From Halovivax sp. (lineage in GTDB: Archaea > Halobacteriota > Halobacteria > Halobacteriales > Natrialbaceae), in assembly GCA_007135505.1 (NCBI GenBank), contig SLIS01000206.1:1-18464 (forward strand): a stretch of 18,464 nt of DNA. Reading direction: 5' to 3'. Below are positions 12,484-18,464 of the stretch, piece by piece. Under the pieces are notes generated by a model. That model saw only the letters and a program-made list of their open reading frames with translations, made no database searches and was not told the DNA's origin. A program made the translations under genes and the position numbers. The stretch's first letter is position 1. Each line of letters begins with the position of its first letter.

Positions 12484-13565
12484 TGCCACCGGCCTACGTA
12501 GCACTGGAGGGCGGCCACGTGATCGAGGGGCGTGGTCGTTCGCCGGGAACGGCCCGTGGGGAACTGGTTTTCACGACCGCCTACACGGGATACGAGGAGA
12601 GCCTGACAGATCCGTCGTACGAGGAACAGATCCTGACATTCTCGTACCCGCTGATCGGTAACTACGGCGTCCGGGAGGAACGCTTCGAGTCGGACCGCGT
12701 TCACCCGCGAGCCGTCCTCGCACGGGAGCTGACCGACGACGTCGCCGACTGGCTCGAGAGGGAGGGCGTTCCCGCCGTCGACCACCTCGACACCCGTGAC
12801 GTCGTCACCGACGTTCGCGACGGCGGCGCCATGCAGTGTGGCATCGCCGTCGGGGCGACCGCGACGCCGGAGGACGCACTCGCCGAACTCGACCGGTGTA
12901 TCGGCATGAGCGCTCACACCGAGATCGGCGCCCAGGTCAGCGTCGACGCGACCGAGGTCCACGGGGCCGGCAACGATGGCACGACCGTCGCGCTCGTGGA
13001 CTGCGGGACCAAGGGCTCCATCGTCGACTCGCTGCTCGACCGCGACGCGACCGTCCACGTCCTTCCCCACGACGTCACGCCGGCCGAGGTCGACGCGATC
13101 GAGCCCGATCTCCTCTTCGTCTCCAACGGCCCCGGCGATCCGGCGAACTACGGCGCGGCGGTCTCGCTCGTCCGGGAGTTCGTCGACGACGTCCCAATTG
13201 CCGGCATCTGTCTCGGCCAGCAGATCGTCTCGCTCGCCCTCGGCGGGACCACCGAGAAGATGGCATTCGGCCACCGCGGCGTCAACCAGCCAGTCATCGA
13301 TCTGGAGACCGGTCGGGTCGTCATGACCACCCAGAACCACGGCTACACCGTCGACGATCCGGGGCCACGCCTGACGGTCTCCCAGCGCAACGTCAACGAC
13401 GACACGCCGGAAGGACTCGACGGCGCCGACTGCCCCGTCATCACCCGCCAGTACCACCCCGAAGCCAATCCCGGTCCCGAAGACACCCTCGACTTCTTCG
13501 ACGAGGTACTCGCGATGGCCGAGGAGGCGACCACGCCCTCACCGACGATCGCCTGCGACGACTGA
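12483..13565 (+). CDS. carA: Carbamoyl-phosphate synthase small (glutaminase) subunit
   Basis: Supplies ammonia from glutamine to the large subunit for carbamoyl phosphate, the shared precursor of arginine and pyrimidines. The 360 residues match the family length. The N-terminal domain includes GELVFTTAYTGYEESLTDPS (26-45), QILTFSYPLIGNYG (49-62) and VVTDVRDGGAMQCGI. The class I amidotransferase domain holds DCGTKGSIVD (173-182), VSNGPGDP, the nucleophile elbow GICLGQQ with Cys243, the KMAFGHRGVNQPV segment, QNHGYTVD, and QYHPEANPGPED with His325 and Glu327. The triad is complete. carB does not follow; the next gene is convergent and overlaps the last 27 nt. The start follows a TATA-like element at 12451-12457 and is likely leaderless. 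Control by the divergent Lrp regulator is inferred from the operator-like sites. Confidence 0.97.
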   Translation: MPPAYVALEGGHVIEGRGRSPGTARGELVFTTAYTGYEESLTDPSYEEQILTFSYPLIGNYGVREERFESDRVHPRAVLARELTDDVADWLEREGVPAVDHLDTRDVVTDVRDGGAMQCGIAVGATATPEDALAELDRCIGMSAHTEIGAQVSVDATEVHGAGNDGTTVALVDCGTKGSIVDSLLDRDATVHVLPHDVTPAEVDAIEPDLLFVSNGPGDPANYGAAVSLVREFVDDVPIAGICLGQQIVSLALGGTTEKMAFGHRGVNQPVIDLETGRVVMTTQNHGYTVDDPGPRLTVSQRNVNDDTPEGLDGADCPVITRQYHPEANPGPEDTLDFFDEVLAMAEEATTPSPTIACDD

Positions 13566-14744
13566 TCCCGACGCGGTAGTTGTTCCTTCGTTAGTCGTTC
13601 CGTCTTGCGATCGACGTCCGGCTCGGCCGTTCGATGCGAAGTCCTCCTCGATCGTTCCGCGTCGCTCGGCGAGTTCCATCCAGAGCGCAGCCGCGACGGT
13701 GAAATCCCCTGCACTGGCGTAGCCGAGGCGGGCGTAGGGCCGACCCGACAACGACACGACCTCGAGGAAGGTCCCGTGCTCGCGGACAGACGACGCCACG
13801 CGCTCGCGTTCGCGGGCCGCCCGCCGGCGAAATCCGTCCCGATAGGTCGCGTTCGCGTACATGAGGCTGTTCCAGGGCCAGACGTGATAGTGATAATCCC
13901 GGTGGCAGACGAAGTAGGGGTGGACCGCCGTTCGCGAGAACGGGCGCTCGCGTATCCGCAGCCCGTGTTCCGTCTCGAGCCGGTCGAGAGCCCGGACGAT
14001 CGACCGGGTCCGCTCCTCGGCGACGAGATCGAGGTACAGCGGGACGACGTTCGCGTCACAGGCCAGCACGGTCGACTCGCGGTGTTCCGCGAAGTGTGTA
14101 CCCGTCCAGAGATGCGTCAGGAGTCCGTCGCGGATTTCCGGGCCCAGGCCGGTATACGTCGTCTCGATCGACCGATCTGCCAGTCGCCCGACCGCGGCCA
14201 GTAACATGGCCGTGTTGTACGTCTCTCTCGCCCGGGCCGCCGAATCCCACCAGGAACTTCCGTTACCGGTGACGATCGATCGTCGGTCGTCGAAAAATTG
14301 TCGACGGTGCGCCGACGCGAGCGACGCGATCGCGTCCCCGTTGGCCGTCAATCGGTCGGCCTCCGCGAGGAGGATCACGAGCGCGGGGAACGTGTCGACG
14401 CCCGCCGACGGGGTGGCCGCGGCGTACGTCTCGTGTACGTCCGTGCGGAAGACGTCCGATTCGCAGCAGACAGCGACCAGCCAGTCGCCGGTCGCACGGA
14501 GGGGTTCATCGTACCCGGCCGCGCGGAATCCCGGCGTCGCGAAACAGAGATCGCGAGGCCAGACGCCCCGAAAGTGACCGCCGGCGATGAGACCTGCACT
14601 GGCGCGTTCGGAGAGGATCCAGCGAGCCGCCTCGGGTGGCGTGCCCCTATCGGGATAGCCCGAAATTCGCGTTCGCAGGTAGTGTCGAACGCGTCGTTCA
14701 CCCTCGCGGGCCAGGTAGCGCCAGTGTCGACTCCGATGTATCAC
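13539..14744 (-). CDS. Six-hairpin glycosidase-like protein
   Basis: A 401-residue protein resembling the (alpha/alpha)6-barrel glycosidases (GH15/GH63/amylo-1,6-glucosidase type). Supporting segments are SAGLIAGGHFRGVWPRDLCF (49-68), the helix start GVDTFPALVILLAEADRL (115-132), SSWWDSAARARETYNTAMLL with aromatic and acidic residues, and CHRDYHYHVWPWNSLMYANA. The last is typical of a substrate-cleft aromatic platform. WPRDL and the D/E-rich loops are usual in trehalose- or glucan-cleaving members, but I cannot assign the catalytic acid and base. There is no signal peptide, so it is likely cytoplasmic. The last 30 residues are Gly/Thr-rich, and that part overlaps the end of carA by 27 nt on the opposite strand. 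The start is GTG at 14744, with a GAAAGG-type element (plus strand) 26 nt upstream. The substrate is unknown. Confidence 0.75.
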   Translation of the reverse strand: MIHRSRHWRYLAREGERRVRHYLRTRISGYPDRGTPPEAARWILSERASAGLIAGGHFRGVWPRDLCFATPGFRAAGYDEPLRATGDWLVAVCCESDVFRTDVHETYAAATPSAGVDTFPALVILLAEADRLTANGDAIASLASAHRRQFFDDRRSIVTGNGSSWWDSAARARETYNTAMLLAAVGRLADRSIETTYTGLGPEIRDGLLTHLWTGTHFAEHRESTVLACDANVVPLYLDLVAEERTRSIVRALDRLETEHGLRIRERPFSRTAVHPYFVCHRDYHYHVWPWNSLMYANATYRDGFRRRAARERERVASSVREHGTFLEVVSLSGRPYARLGYASAGDFTVAAALWMELAERRGTIEEDFASNGRAGRRSQDGTTNEGTTTASGSVVAGDRR

Positions 14745-14821
14745 GGTCGAAGCTACCGGTGCGGACGGAAAGGGCGCGTGGCTGCATCGGCCGGGCGTCG
14801 CGCCGACACGCGAGTGGTGCT

Positions 14822-14912
14822 CGGAGTCATCGTCGGTTCGGAGTGGGCGTCGGTTCGGAGCAGTCGTCGATTCGCGGAGCGGTCATCGGTTCGCGGAGCG
14901 ACTCGGCGACGG
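14822..14912. repeat. Five tandem 17-19-bp CGGAG units
   Basis: Units beginning CGGAG start at 14822, 14839, 14856, 14875 and 14894, giving spacings of 17, 17, 19 and 19. Most carry a CGTCGGTT- or CATCGGTTCG-like end. The similarity between adjacent units suggests stepwise duplication. There are no unique spacers. Confidence 0.65.
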
Positions 14913-14974
14913 TCCTCGAAGCGACTCGATCGGCCCGATACTCGATCAGGTCTGTCAGTCGTCCCCGTTCGAGA

Positions 14975-15046
14975 CGACTTCGTCCGAGCGACTGACGACG
15001 TCTGAGCTACCGACTTCGTCTGAATCACCGTGTTCGTTCGGTGTCC
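14975..15046. repeat. Degenerate 15-21-bp tandem units
   Basis: Units start at 14975, 14996, 15011 and 15029. The first three begin CGAC and contain CGTCCGAG- or CGTCTGA-type cores; the fourth is the most diverged. Unit lengths are 21, 15, 18 and 18, all multiples of three. The array lies just beyond the stop codon (15072) of the minus-strand acidic protein gene. Confidence 0.45.
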
Positions 15047-15071
15047 CGTCCGAGCTGGATCCCCCGCTCCG

Positions 15072-15677
15072 TCACTCCGAGTCGCGCTCCCGTTCGTCCG
15101 CGTCGTCCTGATCGACGTGGTCGCCACCACCGTCCTCGTCGGGGTCGGCCTCCGGCTCCGTGGGTTCGGTCTGCGTGGGTTCGGCCTGCGTGGGATCCGG
15201 ACCCGTGGCCTCTCCGGGTTCGTCGGCGGTCGACACGGACCTCACGTCTATCTCGACGCCCGCGTCCTCGGACGGCCGCCTGGGATCGCTCGGACCCGCC
15301 TTCCGATCGCGGCCGGCGTCCGGTTCGTCGCTTCGATCGGTGTCCTCGACGGCCACCTCCGGTCGAATCGCGCTCTCGTGGGCCCCGCCCCCGCGATCCG
15401 TCCAGTCGCCGGTATCGGTCGAGCGCTCCGCCACTCCCGCGGTTTCGTCGGCGTGACCCTCGATCGCCCGTCGGCGGCTGAGACCGTGTCCGACCAGTCC
15501 GATACCGGCCAGTGCGGTCACACCGGCCCGCAATCGGCTCCGGCCCGCCGATCGGGCTGCCACGACGAGTGCCGTGAGGCCGCCCGCGAGCGTGATCGTC
15601 CCGTCGCTCGTCCGTCTCCGCACCGTCGTCGTGAACGATTCGGTTCTCGTCGAGCCGTCGCGGGGTTCGTCCGACAT
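15072..15677 (-). CDS. Membrane-anchored protein with long acidic tail, unknown function
   Basis: A 201-residue protein in two parts. Residues 1-72 hold a basic, Ser/Thr-rich start and two short Gly/Ala-rich hydrophobic stretches, about 28-42 (ITLAGGLTALVVAAR) and 50-66 (RAGVTALAGIGLVGHGL), flanked by arginines. These could form a small membrane hairpin. Residues 73-201 are extremely acidic and low in complexity, with a TQAEPTQTEPTEPEADP repeat and a final DEDGGGDHVDQDD-like run, and are almost certainly disordered. I chose ATG 15677 (MSDEPRDGSTRTESF) over 15722 because GATTCAACTG (minus, 15701-15710) is about 27 nt upstream. I do not recognise a family. Retention of the frame over 201 codons with haloarchaeal composition supports a real gene. 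Confidence 0.65.
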   Translation of the reverse strand: MSDEPRDGSTRTESFTTTVRRRTSDGTITLAGGLTALVVAARSAGRSRLRAGVTALAGIGLVGHGLSRRRAIEGHADETAGVAERSTDTGDWTDRGGGAHESAIRPEVAVEDTDRSDEPDAGRDRKAGPSDPRRPSEDAGVEIDVRSVSTADEPGEATGPDPTQAEPTQTEPTEPEADPDEDGGGDHVDQDDADERERDSE

Positions 15678-15700
15678 GGACGGTCGTTTCGACGGCCAGG

Positions 15701-15710
15701 CAGTTGAATC
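15701..15710 (-). promoter_or_regulatory. Putative TATA box of the acidic membrane protein gene
   Basis: GATTCAACTG on the minus strand is centred about 28 nt upstream of the ATG at 15677, in the divergent gap shared with the gene starting at 15776. Confidence 0.35.
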
Positions 15711-15740
15711 CTCGACCGGCAACGGCCGTCCGAGGGCCGG

Positions 15741-15747
15741 GTATTAC
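15741..15747 (+). promoter_or_regulatory. Putative TATA box of the 478-residue protein gene
   Basis: GTATTAC is centred 32 nt before the ATG at 15776 and only about 14 nt before the alternative GTG at 15758. The spacing favours the ATG as the start. Confidence 0.4.
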
Positions 15748-15775
15748 CTGACCCCCTGTGGTAGCTGCACCGACG

Positions 15776-17212
15776 ATGCGAATCTCGAAATTGCTCGCCG
15801 GGGAGCGCTCAACGCCGTCGGGACTGCCCAACTTCGACTCGACGACGGTCTTCGTCAGGGCAAGTGCGAGTGCGCTACGTGGCGAGGACTTCCCGGCGCT
15901 GGGGATGCTCGATACGCGACTGGTTCCCCTGGCGAAACGGCTCAATCGACTCCCCCGATCGGTCCGGACCGCACTCTACACCAGGGGCGGTGCAAACGAG
16001 GGTATCGACCCCGACGAGCTCGGTGGCCTCGACGTCGAGCGGTTCCGGGAGTGGGTTACGGACCAGTACCCGGACCGGGGCTACCCGGCCGTCGTGATCG
16101 GCTCCAGCAACGGGGCCGCGGTTCACCTGGCGGCCCTCCTCGGGGTCCCGTTTCTCCCGCAAACGTTCCTGGTCCCCGTCCGCCGGTCGATAGACGCCGA
16201 CGCGATTCGGGCGGACGTCGCCTGGGGACGGGCACACGCGCCGGCGTTCCTCCGAGCGAACCCCGACGTCACGCTCGCGCAGATGCACGACCCCAACCAG
16301 GATCGACTGATGGTCGAACGGCTCGCGTACTTCCGGACGAAGTCACGGGTCCTCGGAGACGCCTACGAACGGTTCCTCGACACCGTCCTCGAACCGGGCG
16401 GGACGATCCTCAGCCTCGAATGCGAATTCGAGTGGCCGGCGATCGACCTCGGCGACCGTCACACGTTCCAGGTCGGCGGCCTCGGCGGACTCGAACCGAT
16501 GGAGTACTACGAAGGAAGCGACACCGTCGCGCGATTTCTGGCCGAGCAAGGTGCGGGAATACGGGCGTGGGACGCGCCGGAGCCGGACGTCGACGCGCCG
16601 GAGGCGGAGTGGGGATTCGAACCGGCGCTCCGAACGGACGTCGAACGGTTCGCCAGGGAGCGAGGCCACGAGGTCCGTCGACTGACGTTCGACCACCCGC
16701 AGGACCTGAGTCCGTTTGTCGCGACCCTGTATCGGGATCGCAACGCGACTCGTCGCATCACGACGGACCGGCTGTTCGTCCAGTCGTTCGCACTCGTCGA
16801 ACCGTGGTGGACGCTGCGAACCGGCTCGGTCCCCTACTGGACGGCGTTCAACACACGCCCGGACGCAGCCGCCCTCGAATCGTACCTCGAGGAGGCAGAG
16901 CCCTACGACGAGATCTGGGCGACGCTGTTCGCCCACGGGGTGGAGTCCGCCGGGCTGGCCTCGATCGAACGGTGGCGATCCGCACTGTCCGCTGCTCGAG
17001 ACCGGAGCGGGTTCGTCGGCGTGGACGAGGCCGAGTATCCCTACGACGTCGAAACGCACGTGCGCTACCACGCGGACCTTCCGGAGACGATCCGGGCGCG
17101 CCACGCCCACCCGCCGCCGATGGCGTTCGACCGCTTCGAAGAAATCGCCGCCGACGCGGCGACTGAGTACGGGCTTCGGTGGCACGAAGGCGTTTCGCCG
17201 TACGCGGACTGA
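15776..17212 (+). CDS. 478-residue protein of unknown function
   Basis: A large acidic soluble protein I do not recognise. Its most informative segment is YPAVVIGSSNGAAVHLAALL (103-122). There a hydrophobic strand runs into G-S-S-N-G, matching the GxSxG nucleophile elbow of alpha/beta hydrolases, with Ser111 as candidate nucleophile. The sequence continues GVPFLPQTFLVPVRRS (123-138). Later regions include FLDTVLEPGGTILSLECEFE (200-219), HTFQVGGLGGLEPMEYYEG, and an aromatic-rich part near 360-385 (LVEPWWTLRTGSVPYWTAF). The C-terminal third is helical with many Glu and Arg. No signal peptide, membrane helix or cysteine cluster is visible. A serine hydrolase or acyl-transfer role is only a hypothesis, because the Asp and His partners cannot be located by eye. 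The start ATG 15776 fits the TATA-like element at 15741-15747. Confidence 0.8.
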   Translation: MRISKLLAGERSTPSGLPNFDSTTVFVRASASALRGEDFPALGMLDTRLVPLAKRLNRLPRSVRTALYTRGGANEGIDPDELGGLDVERFREWVTDQYPDRGYPAVVIGSSNGAAVHLAALLGVPFLPQTFLVPVRRSIDADAIRADVAWGRAHAPAFLRANPDVTLAQMHDPNQDRLMVERLAYFRTKSRVLGDAYERFLDTVLEPGGTILSLECEFEWPAIDLGDRHTFQVGGLGGLEPMEYYEGSDTVARFLAEQGAGIRAWDAPEPDVDAPEAEWGFEPALRTDVERFARERGHEVRRLTFDHPQDLSPFVATLYRDRNATRRITTDRLFVQSFALVEPWWTLRTGSVPYWTAFNTRPDAAALESYLEEAEPYDEIWATLFAHGVESAGLASIERWRSALSAARDRSGFVGVDEAEYPYDVETHVRYHADLPETIRARHAHPPPMAFDRFEEIAADAATEYGLRWHEGVSPYAD

Positions 17213-17249
17213 GCAGCGCAGTTCCCGGCGACGTAATACTGGACCCGGT

Positions 17250-17269
17250 CGGGACGACGCATCGTCTCG
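17250..17269. terminator. Hairpin between convergent genes
   Basis: CGGGACGA (17250-17257) and TCGTCTCG (17262-17269) form an 8-bp stem with one G-T pair around a CGCA loop. It sits in the 65-nt gap between two convergent stop codons and could block read-through from either side. No T-run follows. Confidence 0.35.
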
Positions 17270-17277
17270 AGGACCTC

Positions 17278-18051
17278 TCAGTGGTCCGCGTCGGCGAAGC
17301 TGTACGTGACCGTCACCGACGCCGAAACCGTGACCAGCCCCGAGTCGACAGCCGTCCGCGGGGCACCCGTATCGTCCTCCGCGACGTCCACTTCGTCGAC
17401 ACTGGCCTCGACGGGGACGACGTCGACGGTTCGCGTCGAGACCGATTGGGTCCCGGTGAGCGCGACACCCCGATTGGCAGCGATGTGCTCGGCCTCGGCG
17501 TCAGCGTTGGCGAGCGCCTCGTCGAGCGCCTGCCTTCGCAGCGTCGCCCTGGTCTCGTCCTGGAGTCCGAATCGGACGCGTCCGACGTCGTCCGCACCTG
17601 CCGCAGCCGTCGCGTCGATCACCTCGCCGACGCGGTCGACGTCGTAAAGGACGACCCGAAACTGGTGGACGCCCTCGTAGCGGGTTCCGTTTCGCCGCTG
17701 GCGGACGTCGTACCGGCCCGATTCGACGTCATCCTCGGAAATGCCGAGGTCGTCGAACGTCTCGCGGAGCCGCTCGGCCTTCTCGGCCAGTTCGTCGGTG
17801 ACGGCCTCGGCCGACTCGCCCTCGGCCTCGACGCCGACGGTGAGGGTGGCCCGGTCGGGTTCCGTCTCGACGAGCCCGTCGGCGCGCACCTCGATCGCGT
17901 TGTCTCGATCGTCGTTCGGCGGCGCTCCGCGAACGCCCGTTTCGTCCGCCGCCCGCTCGTCCGACGTACCGTCGAACGCCCGGCCGACACAGCCGACCGT
18001 GGCGGTGACGAGTGCGATCCCGCTCGCCCCTAGGAGTTCTCTCCGTCGCAT
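17278..18051 (-). CDS. SIMPL-domain (DUF541) lipoprotein with Tat signal
   Basis: A 257-residue exported protein. The N-terminus MRRRELLGASGIALVTATVGC has an arginine run (residues 2-4), a short hydrophobic core and a lipobox-like TVGC with Cys21, the usual form of haloarchaeal Tat lipoproteins anchored outside the membrane. After an acidic linker comes a SIMPL domain (about 60-255). It starts IEVRADGLVETEPDRATLTV, passes helices with AVTDELAEKAERLRETFDDL and GISEDDVESGRYDVRQRR, and ends in strands with VTVSASVTVTYSFADADH. The family, which includes BP26 and YggE, forms rings or channels in some bacteria and is linked to stress in E. coli; the archaeal role is unknown. I chose ATG 18051 because the signal begins there and TTTTGGTCAC (minus, 18071-18080) is 27 nt upstream. 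Confidence 0.85.
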   Translation of the reverse strand: MRRRELLGASGIALVTATVGCVGRAFDGTSDERAADETGVRGAPPNDDRDNAIEVRADGLVETEPDRATLTVGVEAEGESAEAVTDELAEKAERLRETFDDLGISEDDVESGRYDVRQRRNGTRYEGVHQFRVVLYDVDRVGEVIDATAAAGADDVGRVRFGLQDETRATLRRQALDEALANADAEAEHIAANRGVALTGTQSVSTRTVDVVPVEASVDEVDVAEDDTGAPRTAVDSGLVTVSASVTVTYSFADADH

Positions 18052-18070
18052 GCCCTGCCGTCGGCCGGCC

Positions 18071-18080
18071 GTGACCAAAA
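18071..18080 (-). promoter_or_regulatory. Putative TATA box of the SIMPL lipoprotein gene
   Basis: TTTTGGTCAC on the minus strand is centred about 26 nt upstream of the ATG at 18051. The divergent gap also contains the promoter of the UspA-like gene. Confidence 0.4.
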
Positions 18081-18136
18081 CGCCTCGGCAGGCGAAAATG
18101 AGGATTTCACCGTCCGAACGCCGGGAGACGGCCGAA

Positions 18137-18145
18137 GGCTTACGT
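18137..18145 (+). promoter_or_regulatory. Putative TATA box of the UspA-like gene
   Basis: GGCTTACGT is centred about 28 nt upstream of the ATG at 18169, consistent with a leaderless transcript. Confidence 0.35.
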
Positions 18146-18168
18146 GACAGTCCGTCGGATTGATAGAC

Positions 18169-18464
18169 ATGAGTGGGGATCGCCTCGTCCTCCCGGTCGC
18201 CAATCCGGAAACGGCGGATCGGTTGCTGGACACGGCGCTCGACGTCGCCCGCGACCGAGAGCTCGAGTTACTGGTCGTCCACGTCATCGAGGTTCCCATG
18301 CAGTTGAGCCTCGAACACGCACGGGACTCGCTCGATACCGAACCCGGGGAGTCCGTCGTCACCGAGACCGTCGATCGCGCCCGCGAAACGGGTGTCGAAG
18401 CCACGGGGCGGATCCGGTTCGGCCGCGACGTCGCCCGAGGACTGGTGAACATATCTGAAAGTAG
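18169..18464 (+). CDS. Universal stress protein (UspA family), N-terminal part
   Basis: The frame starts at ATG 18169 and is open to the window end, giving 98 residues. RLVLPVANPETADRLLDTAL (5-24) followed by VARDRELELLVVHVIEVP (27-44) is the first strand-helix-strand of a UspA domain, with the typical change from a start-strand ending P-V-A-N to LLVVHV. The last residues GRIRFGRDVARGLVNI match the segment before the second half of the domain (GRDVARGI). The nucleotide-binding G-x-x-G-x9-G motif would come later, outside the window. UspA proteins are cytoplasmic and respond to stress. The gene is divergent from the SIMPL lipoprotein gene, 117 nt away. Confidence 0.88.
   Translation, partial: MSGDRLVLPVANPETADRLLDTALDVARDRELELLVVHVIEVPMQLSLEHARDSLDTEPGESVVTETVDRARETGVEATGRIRFGRDVARGLVNISES

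Larger units (their letters stand above)
14745..15071. other. Repeat-filled spacer, no gene seen
   Basis: This 327-nt stretch separates two minus-strand genes. It is built largely from degenerate short tandem repeats, described separately at 14822-14912 and 14975-15046. A minus-strand frame reading through it is Thr/Ser/Arg-rich and repetitive, with no domain, and is taken as an artefact of the repeats. The glycosidase promoter candidate (CCCTTTCC, minus strand, 14767-14774) is at the left end. Confidence 0.55.

Noticed and set aside
11197..12504. 435-codon minus-strand frame
   Set aside because: It is Arg/Pro-rich and overlaps both the beta-propeller gene and the Lrp gene, which has clear domain content in a different frame.
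14822..15046. Possible CRISPR array
   Set aside because: The units are contiguous and degenerate with no unique spacers of regular length, and no cas genes are nearby.
14753..15130. 125-codon minus-strand frame through the repeat spacer
   Set aside because: It consists of Thr/Ser/Arg repeats generated by the tandem units, overlaps the end of a better gene in another frame, and has no start signals.
15574..17166. 530-codon plus-strand frame overlapping the 478-residue protein
   Set aside because: It is very Arg/Gly/Pro-rich with stop-free antisense-like composition. The chosen frame has acidic haloarchaeal composition, a promoter-consistent start and hydrophobic strand patterns.
1..18464. 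Search for a defence island, prophage or transposon
   Set aside because: No integrase, transposase, nuclease or restriction-like protein, terminal inverted repeats or target duplications were found. Most genes are housekeeping or conserved unknowns.

Overview
The window reads as chromosomal DNA of a halophilic archaeon (class Halobacteria). It is GC-rich, the predicted proteins are strongly acidic (Asp/Glu-rich with few Lys), and GMP synthase is the archaeal two-subunit kind. Many start codons have an AT-rich element centred about 26-29 nt upstream and no Shine-Dalgarno sequence, as in leaderless haloarchaeal transcripts. The genus cannot be fixed from sequence reading alone. I see no rRNA, intact tRNA, insertion sequence, prophage or CRISPR array.

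Layout. 1-249: start of a Nudix hydrolase on the minus strand, cut by the window edge. 472-747: PadR-like regulator. 1093-4096: a tightly overlapping plus-strand operon of CTP synthase (pyrG), the ATP-pyrophosphatase subunit of GMP synthase (guaA, B subunit) and a small unidentified protein. 4097-4640: a spacer of lower GC with a possible gene remnant and an AT-rich palindrome. 4641-5400 (minus): a 5-formyltetrahydrofolate cyclo-ligase-like gene with an apparent frameshift. 5467-6099 (minus): MoaB/MogA-like protein. 6211-7251 (plus): zinc-type quinone/alcohol dehydrogenase. 7402-7722: small two-helix membrane protein. 7764-8066 (minus): 100-residue unknown. 8255-8818 (minus): type I isopentenyl-diphosphate isomerase. 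8895-9818 (minus): diacylglycerol-kinase-family lipid kinase. 9880-10692 (plus): PHP phosphoesterase. 10905-11957 (plus): Asp-box beta-propeller. 11967-12380 (minus): Lrp/AsnC regulator, divergent from carA at 12483-13565. 13539-14744 (minus): six-hairpin glycosidase-like protein. 15072-15677 (minus): membrane-anchored acidic protein. 15776-17212 (plus): 478-residue unknown. 17278-18051 (minus): Tat-type lipoprotein with a SIMPL domain. 18169-end: universal stress protein, truncated.

How the genes relate. Two glutamine-dependent nucleotide enzymes (PyrG, CarA) and GuaA-B make this a nucleotide-biosynthesis neighbourhood. carB and the glutaminase subunit of GMP synthase are not in the window. 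The isopentenyl-diphosphate isomerase and the lipid kinase sit next to each other in the same direction and may both serve isoprenoid ether-lipid metabolism. The remaining genes are mostly single transcription units in alternating orientation, with hairpins at some convergent junctions.

Observations most worth a second look: the 2-nt frameshift near the 3' end of the cyclo-ligase gene; two related dyads in the lrp-carA promoter region, one at the carA start; replacement of the catalytic cysteine by alanine in the isomerase; the possible gene remnant at 4099-4356; independent degenerate tandem repeats in three spacers; and the unidentified 478-residue protein. I found no convincing new multi-gene defence or mobile system.
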